This document shows, in pieces, positions 1 to 4,791 of a stretch of DNA of 8,240 nucleotides. Below the pieces are notes generated by a model that did no database searches, had not been told where the DNA came from, and worked only from the letters and a program-made list of their open reading frames with translations. A program made the translations under genes and the position numbers. Within the stretch, counting starts at the first letter, position 1. Every line of letters begins with the position of its first letter. Source of the DNA: Candidatus Margulisiibacteriota bacterium. GTDB lineage: Bacteria > Margulisbacteria > WOR-1 > O2-12-FULL-45-9. The stretch covers positions 1 to 8,240 of the forward strand of contig JASEHX010000057.1 in NCBI GenBank assembly GCA_030018645.1, in the 5' to 3' direction.

Positions 1-353
1 CAACTGCGTCGGCAATCATCGCGGACATCATCGCCGCCGCAAATGTCAAATGTCAAATGTCAAATGTCAAATTAAGGAAAAATGTTTTTAGTAGGCCTTC
101 CCAATCCGAATCCCGCTATTACCTCCGCCTGCAGGCGCCGGATACCTGCGGGGTGCTGGCCGGCATCTCCAAAACTTTTGCCGACCATAATGTCAGCATC
201 GCGGCGGTTGTGCAGAAGGAAACCATCGGCAAGGTTGCCACCATTGTCATTCTTCTGCATAAAGTCAGGGAAGACAACTTAAATCGCGCCCTCACCGCGG
301 TCAAAAAGCTCTCCGTAGTCAAAAAAGTCGGCAATGTGATTAAGATTGTTTGA
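1..353 (+). CDS. hom: Homoserine dehydrogenase, C-terminal part (5' end outside window)
   Basis: The gene is open at the left edge and ends at TGA 351-353. The first full codon is at 3. The enzyme makes homoserine from aspartate semialdehyde with NAD(P)H in the cytoplasmic threonine/methionine pathway. What shows this is the opening TASAIIADIIAAA, matching the conserved end of the catalytic domain (usually PTASAVVxDI). It is followed by a linker and then an ACT domain (about residues 39-110 of the visible part) starting YYLRLQAPDTCGVLAGISKTF, the regulatory domain normally sensing threonine. The ATG at 57 is internal, because the frame is open and hom-like upstream of it. Odd points are a heptamer repeat coding the linker (NVKCQMSNVK) and the reuse of the gene's last 54 bases downstream of both ATPase genes. 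By eye the ACT region is more GC-rich than the ATPase genes that follow. Family assignment is secure; the symbol is by family. Confidence 0.9.
   Translation, partial: TASAIIADIIAAANVKCQMSNVKLRKNVFSRPSQSESRYYLRLQAPDTCGVLAGISKTFADHNVSIAAVVQKETIGKVATIVILLHKVREDNLNRALTAVKKLSVVKKVGNVIKIV
41..72 (+). repeat. Heptamer tandem repeat (AAATGTC)x4 inside hom
   Basis: Four perfect copies of AAATGTC occupy 41-47, 48-54, 55-61 and 62-68, followed by AAAT. They lie in frame in hom and code the linker between the catalytic and ACT domains. Seven is not a multiple of three, so gain or loss of one or two copies would shift the frame and remove the ACT domain. A change of three copies (21 bases) would keep the frame. 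Confidence 0.95.
300..353 (+). repeat. hom-tail repeat, copy A (the true hom 3' end)
   Basis: These last 54 bases of hom code VKKLSVVKKVGNVIKIV plus the stop codon. The same segment recurs at 1781-1834 (51 of 54 identical, the first 38 without a mismatch). Part of it recurs at 3296-3319 (21 of 24 identical to 328-351). It marks the left boundary of the first ATPase cassette. Confidence 0.95.
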
Positions 354-361
354 CATAGTTC

Positions 362-390
362 TTGTTTTTTCACGCTTTATGTGATATAAT
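362..390 (+). promoter_or_regulatory. sigma70-like promoter for ATPase 1
   Basis: The -35 is TTGTTT (362-367), then a 17-base spacer, then a perfect -10 TATAAT (385-390) preceded by TG at 382-383 (extended -10). Transcription would start near 397, about 38 bases before the ATG at 435. The promoter begins nine bases after the hom stop, so ATPase 1 need not depend on hom transcription. Confidence 0.7.
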
Positions 391-434
391 ACCCCTATCT
401 TATTACATATTGTGTATTAAATAGGGGGGGGTAT
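389..434 (+). promoter_or_regulatory. Inverted repeat ending in a G8 ribosome binding site
   Basis: ATACCCCTAT (389-398) is the inverse of ATAGGGG...TAT (421-434), where the G run is eight bases long (424-431). CCCCTAT can pair with ATAGGGG over a 22-base loop. The G run is the only Shine-Dalgarno-like sequence before the ATG at 435, so such a hairpin would mask it. RNA from the local promoter starts near 397 and lacks most of the left arm, while readthrough RNA from hom would carry both arms. The regulatory role is inferred. Confidence 0.4.
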
Positions 435-1799
435 ATGTTCAATAGAAAAGTAATCAACTACCTAAAACAATGGAAAAATAGGAAAAAGCATAAACCTTTG
501 ATATTGCGGGGTGCGCGCCAGGTAGGTAAAACAAGCGCAGTGGAAATTTTTGCCAAGGAAAACTTTGCACAATTAATAAATATCAATCTTGAAAATCCAG
601 AACATGGAGCCCTTTTTCGCGAACCATTGTCGTTGCAAGATTTTAACCAAATAATTCAATTAAAATTTAACCAGAAGATTGAAGAAGGCAAAACCCTCCT
701 TTTTATCGATGAGATACAAAACTCTGTTCCTTTGATGCGGCTTTTGCGTTTCTTTTACGAAGAACAGCCCAACTTGCATGTGATCGCTGCCGGGTCTTTA
801 TTGGAAGTAAAACTGCACAAGGCAAGCTTTTCTTTTCCGGTTGGCAGGGTGGAATATACGTACCTTCACCCGCTTGATTTTTTTGAATATTTGGAAGCCA
901 AAGGAGAAAGGATTCTTTTAGATATTCTTAGAAATATTCAAACAGGGTCGTCTGTGCCGCAAGCGATCCATGATCAAAGCATAAAATTATTCAATGAATA
1001 TATGTTAATCGGCGGCATGCCGGAAGCGGTAAAAACATTTATCGAAACGCAGGATATTTTAGCCGTAAATCGGGTCTATAATTCGCTTTTCACTTCCTTT
1101 TTGGACGATGTATATAAATATGCTCCCGATTCAAAGGTAAAATATTTGATCCATGTAATTGAAAACGCCCCATTATTTGCCGGACAAACCATTACTTATG
1201 AACACTTTGCTAATTCTGCTTATAGGAGCCGTGAAATGGGCGAAGCGTTTGATACTCTTGAAAAAACTATGCTGGTAAATCGGATAGTGGGATCAAAAGA
1301 AACTGCCCTTCCGCTTGTGCCCAAAAAGAAAAAAGCTCCCAAGATTATTTTTATTGATATTGGAATGGTGAATTATAAAATGGGTATTCGGGAACAGCTA
1401 TTTAATATAAAAGATTTGAGCTCCTTATATCAAGGACGGATTGCCGAACAAGTGGTAGGCCAGAATCTATTGTCATTGGTGCATGACCAGTTAGTGCCGG
1501 TTTCGTACTGGTATCGGGATATTCCGGGCAGCACTGCCGAAGTCGATTATATTATTGCCCATAAAGGAATGATCATGCCGATAGAAGTTAAATCTGGCAG
1601 CAGTGGGCGTTTGCGTTCGCTGGTGGAATTCACAAAAAGGACCGGGATGAAAATTGCGGTTCGAGTGTATGGGGGGGTGTTTCGGGAAGAAGCTATAAAG
1701 TCAGGCAATGTTAGCTTTAAGCTTATTTCAATTCCTTTCTATTTGCTTCCGCGGATAACGGAATTGGTCGATAGTTTGCAGTCAAAAAGCTCTCCGTAG
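435..1799 (+). CDS. AAA_14/DUF4143 family ATPase 1
   Basis: This 454-residue protein is a P-loop AAA+ ATPase of the AAA_14 plus DUF4143 architecture, whose biological role is not settled. Walker A is GARQVGKT (26-33) and Walker B is LLFIDE (88-93). A sensor-like AAGS (118-121), the family motif FPVGR (134-138) and GGMP (193-196) follow. The C-terminal DUF4143 part holds E369-V-D371 then E384-V-K386, the spacing of a PD-(D/E)XK nuclease core, with RIAEQVVGQ at 335-343. The length is normal for the family and no signal peptide or membrane segment is seen. The start is ATG 435, just after a G8 run acting as ribosome binding site. Its last six residues, QSKSSP, and the TAG stop are read from the hom-tail copy in a different frame, so the original end was apparently replaced at the junction. 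A G7 run lies at 1671-1677. The gene is more AT-rich than hom, consistent with transfer. Family is secure; nuclease activity is inferred. Confidence 0.92.
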   Translation: MFNRKVINYLKQWKNRKKHKPLILRGARQVGKTSAVEIFAKENFAQLININLENPEHGALFREPLSLQDFNQIIQLKFNQKIEEGKTLLFIDEIQNSVPLMRLLRFFYEEQPNLHVIAAGSLLEVKLHKASFSFPVGRVEYTYLHPLDFFEYLEAKGERILLDILRNIQTGSSVPQAIHDQSIKLFNEYMLIGGMPEAVKTFIETQDILAVNRVYNSLFTSFLDDVYKYAPDSKVKYLIHVIENAPLFAGQTITYEHFANSAYRSREMGEAFDTLEKTMLVNRIVGSKETALPLVPKKKKAPKIIFIDIGMVNYKMGIREQLFNIKDLSSLYQGRIAEQVVGQNLLSLVHDQLVPVSYWYRDIPGSTAEVDYIIAHKGMIMPIEVKSGSSGRLRSLVEFTKRTGMKIAVRVYGGVFREEAIKSGNVSFKLISIPFYLLPRITELVDSLQSKSSP

Positions 1800-1834
1800 T
1801 CAAAAAAGTCGGCAATGTAATTAGGATTGTTTAA
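1781..1834 (+). repeat. hom-tail repeat, copy B, after ATPase 1
   Basis: This segment matches 300-353 at 51 of 54 bases. Read in the hom frame it codes VKKLSVVKKVGNVIRIV and a stop. The three differences are GTG to GTA (silent), AAG to AGG (Lys to Arg) and TGA to TAA (stop kept). ATPase 1 overlaps its first 19 bases in another frame and stops inside it. No upstream hom sequence joins to it, so it is an isolated tail. Confidence 0.95.
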
Positions 1835-1870
1835 ATTTAACCGTTTTTATAAGAAAAAAAACACATATTC

Positions 1871-1924
1871 TGCATTTTAGCCAAAATGTGGCGAAAACGA
1901 CCTTGCATTTTAACCAAATATTGG
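1871..1924 (+). promoter_or_regulatory. Paired 21-base direct repeats over the ATPase 2 promoter
   Basis: The sequences at 1871-1891 and 1904-1924 agree at 17 of 21 positions and share TGCATTTTA, then CCAAA, then TGG. Their starts are 33 bases apart, about three DNA turns. The second copy overlaps the -35 box and fills the -35/-10 spacer. It ends in CCAAATATTGG, a short palindrome (1914-1924). This is the layout of a two-site operator; the bound regulator is unknown. Confidence 0.5.
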
Positions 1925-1931
1925 ATATAAT
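1903..1931 (+). promoter_or_regulatory. sigma70-like promoter for ATPase 2
   Basis: The -35 is TTGCAT (1903-1908), followed by a 17-base spacer and a perfect -10 TATAAT (1926-1931). The start of RNA would be near 1938, giving a leader of about 18 bases before ATG 1956. No clear Shine-Dalgarno is present in that leader. Confidence 0.7.
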
Positions 1932-1955
1932 ATAGCCATCGGGTCGTACTTTACG

Positions 1956-3281
1956 ATGAAAAGAGATATTGAATTTGAATTAATGAAGTGGAAGCAAAAA
2001 AGTGACCGTTATCCGTTGTTGGTGCGCGGCGCCAGGCAGGTTGGTAAAAGTTATTTGGTAGAAAATTTTGCCAGGTCAAATTTTGATAATTATCTGACCA
2101 TTAACTTTGAACTCCAAACACAGGCGAAAAAATGCTTTGATTCGCTTGATCCCAAAAACGTCATTAATAACCTCCAGCTTCTGTTCGGGGTTAAAGTAGA
2201 AGAGGATAAAACTCTTCTATTTTTTGATGAAATACAGGAATGCCCGGCGGCAATTATGTCCTTGCGCTATTTCAGGGAAAAGATGCCCCAGCTGGCGATT
2301 ATTGGAGCCGGCTCTTTATTGGAGTTTGCTCTAAAAACGGAAAACTTTAAAATGCCGGTTGGAAGGATTCAATTTCTCTATCTTGAACCGTTATCTTTTG
2401 CAGAATATCTGGAAGCGTCAGGAAATAGTCAATTGCGAGAATATTTGATGAAAATTAAAATTGAGGAAGACAGCCAAGCTGCCGTGCATGATAGGTTATG
2501 GTCTTTATTGCGATTATATCTCGTATTGGGAGGAATGCCGGCTGTTGTAAAAGAGTATCTGGCTGGACAAAACATTGTAAGTTGTTCAGAGATCCAGAGC
2601 AGTATCTTATTAACATATCGAAGTGATTTTGGGAAATATGCTGGAATTGCACAATATGAACACCTGCAGAAAGTATTTGATGCTGCTCCGCGTTTGGTTG
2701 GCCAGCGAGTAAAATATGTAAATATTGATTCAGAGATCAGGTCAAGGGATTTAAAAAAAGCACTCGAATTATTGGTTTTAGCGGGAATTATTAAGCCGAT
2801 ATATTTGTCGAGAGCATCAGGAATGCCTTTAGGATCGCAGATAAATGAGAAAAAAATGAAAATCAATTTTCTTGATGTTGGCCTAATGCAAAAAGCCTGC
2901 GGGCTTGAGAGTAAAATCGCATTAGAAAAAGATTTGCTGCAGATTAATTCCGGTTCGGTTGCGGAACAGTTTGTTGGCCAGGAAATAAGGGCCTATTCTG
3001 ATAAATATCAACCGTCCGATTTGTTTTTCTGGGCGAAGGAAGAAAAAGGCAGTACGGCTGAAGTAGATTATGTCATTAGTGTTGATGGCGAGATATATCC
3101 AGTTGAAGTTAAAGCTGGGAAAGCGGGATCGTTAAAATCCTTGCGGGCATTTATGTCGCAAAAAAAAGCTAAAATTGGCATTCGGGTTTCAATGGAAAAA
3201 CTAAGCTTTTTCGACGGCATTCTTTCTGTGCCGTTGTACATGCTGGAGCAGATCCCCCGCCTGGTAAGGAGTGTCCTATAG
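1956..3281 (+). CDS. AAA_14/DUF4143 family ATPase 2
   Basis: This 441-residue paralogue of ATPase 1 resembles it along its whole length, by eye about a third identical. Walker A is GARQVGKS (25-32) and Walker B is LLFFDE (87-92). GAGS (117-120), MPVGR (133-137) and LGGMP (191-195) follow. The PD-(D/E)XK-like residues E369, D371, E384 and K386 fall at the same positions as in ATPase 1. All ATP-binding and putative nuclease residues are therefore kept. The start ATG 1956 matches the N-terminal length of the paralogue, but the ribosome binding site is weak. It ends VRSVL at TAG 3279-3281, where ATPase 1 runs on into hom-tail sequence. The gene has its own promoter with a repeated operator-like element. 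Hom-tail copies lie on both sides. Cytoplasmic; cellular role unknown. Confidence 0.92.
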   Translation: MKRDIEFELMKWKQKSDRYPLLVRGARQVGKSYLVENFARSNFDNYLTINFELQTQAKKCFDSLDPKNVINNLQLLFGVKVEEDKTLLFFDEIQECPAAIMSLRYFREKMPQLAIIGAGSLLEFALKTENFKMPVGRIQFLYLEPLSFAEYLEASGNSQLREYLMKIKIEEDSQAAVHDRLWSLLRLYLVLGGMPAVVKEYLAGQNIVSCSEIQSSILLTYRSDFGKYAGIAQYEHLQKVFDAAPRLVGQRVKYVNIDSEIRSRDLKKALELLVLAGIIKPIYLSRASGMPLGSQINEKKMKINFLDVGLMQKACGLESKIALEKDLLQINSGSVAEQFVGQEIRAYSDKYQPSDLFFWAKEEKGSTAEVDYVISVDGEIYPVEVKAGKAGSLKSLRAFMSQKKAKIGIRVSMEKLSFFDGILSVPLYMLEQIPRLVRSVL

Positions 3282-3295
3282 CAACAGATAAAAGA

Positions 3296-3319
3296 TCGGC
3301 AATGTGGTTAAGGTTGTCT
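3296..3319 (+). repeat. hom-tail repeat, copy C, after ATPase 2 (short, diverged)
   Basis: Twenty-one of 24 bases match 328-351 of hom. In the hom frame, from 3295, it codes IGNVVKVV where hom has VGNVIKIV, so every change is silent or swaps Val and Ile. The frame then continues FPIDQIFLEIY before a stop, and an in-frame TAA lies just upstream at 3289-3291, so no gene is expressed from it. It closes the second ATPase cassette. Confidence 0.75.
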
Positions 3320-3325
3320 TCCCTA

Positions 3326-3354
3326 TTGACCAAATTTTCCTTGAAATTTATTAG
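3326..3354 (+). promoter_or_regulatory. Possible weak promoter for the 455-residue protein
   Basis: TTGACC (3326-3331) is followed by a 17-base spacer and TATTAG (3349-3354). The -35 is close to consensus and the -10 matches at four of six positions. It would give a leader of about 18 bases to ATG 3379. Confidence 0.35.
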
Positions 3355-3378
3355 AAACGATAACGAATAGTTACTAGA

Positions 3379-4746
3379 ATGGTATCCGGTACTAATGCGA
3401 CACCCTATATGTTCCTGGCGAGCCCTTGTTCCAATGGGACAAGAGCGGCGGCAGAAGAAGACGCCTGCGAAGAAATTCCACCCTTTGTATTAAAGTTTGA
3501 TGAACAGGTGCTTGAAGCGACAACCAGCCGCGATCCGCTGGTGGTTGACAGCAGTGCGTTAAAAAAATCGTTAGAGGTACTGGTCAGTCCAAATAGTGAA
3601 ATCCGCATAAGCGTCGGCGGAATTTATGCCGTATCCTATCAAACTGATACGTCAGGAGAGGTATCCGTCCCTTTTGTAGAGATATTAAGACATATCCCGA
3701 TCGGAAAGACAGAAGAGGTTTACATCCAAAATATGACTTGGCATAAGTCAATGTTTGTTGCCAGATCAACGGCTGATATTACCGCCGATCCAGCCCGAGC
3801 GGCACAACGCTCCCTCCAGCCGTTATACGAAGATATTGCCGGTGATTTAAAGGCGGGAAAACCAGTAGTTATCACCTCGCATGTCGTTTTGTGGGATGCT
3901 GATTTCACCGGCGAAGGCTGTCAGCGAAGAGACAATAGCGGCAATTGTGTTAGAAGGTCTGCCTGGGCGGATGGGAATAATTTCCAAACCAATCTCTACT
4001 GGAATTGGGGTGGGGGAGTATACCGGATGTTTAAGGAAAGTCAGGTTTGGTCGCTGGTTAATGAAGAACAATTGGCAGACGGACCGGTGCGGGCAGTTTT
4101 TAAAAGAACGGTAAAGCCAAACTCTTTCTGGCAAAGATTGGGGATCCAGAATAATTTTGATGTCTATGCGGTTTTTTACGGCCACACAGCGAATAATATT
4201 GTAACGGGGTATGCTTCATTTGCCAATGATTTATTCGGCAGTGCTGGGGAAGAAATTGTACTGCCCGGTGGTACAACTATCACCGCCGGCGGGCAGAGCC
4301 GGATTGTGGGTTTTATTGGCCACTTGTATTATAAGGGAGAGGAAGCTATTCGTCAGGCACTTGCACCGATTTCGCAAAAGAAGGGTGTATTTATGGCTAC
4401 TTGCCTAAGTGCAAAGAACTATGCGGATCTGGTAATCCAAGAGAATGCTTATGGCCTGCTTTTCGGCACTGATTATATGGCGCCGGAGGGTTATATATAT
4501 TTGCCATTATTTCAGGGAATAGTTGAAGGCCAGGAAGGCCGCGGGTTAAGAGATAGGGTGCGGGCAAATTACCAGGCATCTCATCCTCACGAAAGCATCC
4601 CTACAAGTTTCTTCGTTAATTCTACCGTTGGTTTGGAGAGATATTTAGAACCATTAGAATGGGACCAAGACGGCGACGGGCTTCCCAATCGGATTGATCC
4701 CGAACCATCAGTTATAAATCAGCGTGTAGTTGAAACCCCAAACTAG
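3379..4746 (+). CDS. Uncharacterised protein with possible caspase-like fold and C-terminal Ca2+ loop
   Basis: I do not recognise this 455-residue protein. Visible features are a predicted strand RIVGFIGH ending in H315, a helix, then the strand GVFMATC ending in C342-LSA. Next come a Gly-rich strand (GLLFGTDYMAP, 359-369) and a helix ending FQGIVEG (378-384). This order resembles the His/Cys dyad core of clan CD peptidases (CHAT, gingipain, caspase); that is inference. The C-terminus has a thrombospondin type 3-like calcium loop, DQDGDGLPNRIDP (429-441). A Cys pair sits at C181/C190. The first ATG is 3379, with TAA in frame 15 bases before it (3361-3363). There is no Shine-Dalgarno and no signal peptide, so the 5' end may be truncated or wrongly joined after the hom-tail piece. 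ATG 3409 is an alternative start. The next gene follows after 45 bases and carries similar motifs. Confidence 0.75.
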   Translation: MVSGTNATPYMFLASPCSNGTRAAAEEDACEEIPPFVLKFDEQVLEATTSRDPLVVDSSALKKSLEVLVSPNSEIRISVGGIYAVSYQTDTSGEVSVPFVEILRHIPIGKTEEVYIQNMTWHKSMFVARSTADITADPARAAQRSLQPLYEDIAGDLKAGKPVVITSHVVLWDADFTGEGCQRRDNSGNCVRRSAWADGNNFQTNLYWNWGGGVYRMFKESQVWSLVNEEQLADGPVRAVFKRTVKPNSFWQRLGIQNNFDVYAVFYGHTANNIVTGYASFANDLFGSAGEEIVLPGGTTITAGGQSRIVGFIGHLYYKGEEAIRQALAPISQKKGVFMATCLSAKNYADLVIQENAYGLLFGTDYMAPEGYIYLPLFQGIVEGQEGRGLRDRVRANYQASHPHESIPTSFFVNSTVGLERYLEPLEWDQDGDGLPNRIDPEPSVINQRVVETPN

Positions 4747-4791
4747 AAATCGCACAAGAATCCCCTCTTTTAACCCGATATATATAGTAAG

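Noticed and set aside
57..353. A free-standing 98-residue ACT protein starting at ATG 57
   Set aside because: The frame is open to the left edge and reads TASAIIADII, the homoserine dehydrogenase catalytic end. The ATG lies inside the heptamer repeat.
350..355. TTGACA over the hom stop codon as the -35 of the ATPase 1 promoter
   Set aside because: It is 29 bases from the TATAAT at 385-390, too far; TTGTTT at 362-367 has the correct 17-base spacing.
1840..1860. Terminator after ATPase 1 formed by T-run and A-run
   Set aside because: Only A-T pairs with no GC stem, so it would not terminate by itself.
4744..4791. The 455- and 903-residue genes as one gene joined by stop readthrough or recoding
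   Set aside because: They share a frame, but both TAG (4744-4746) and TAA (4771-4773) intervene, and each product has its own C-terminal calcium loop.
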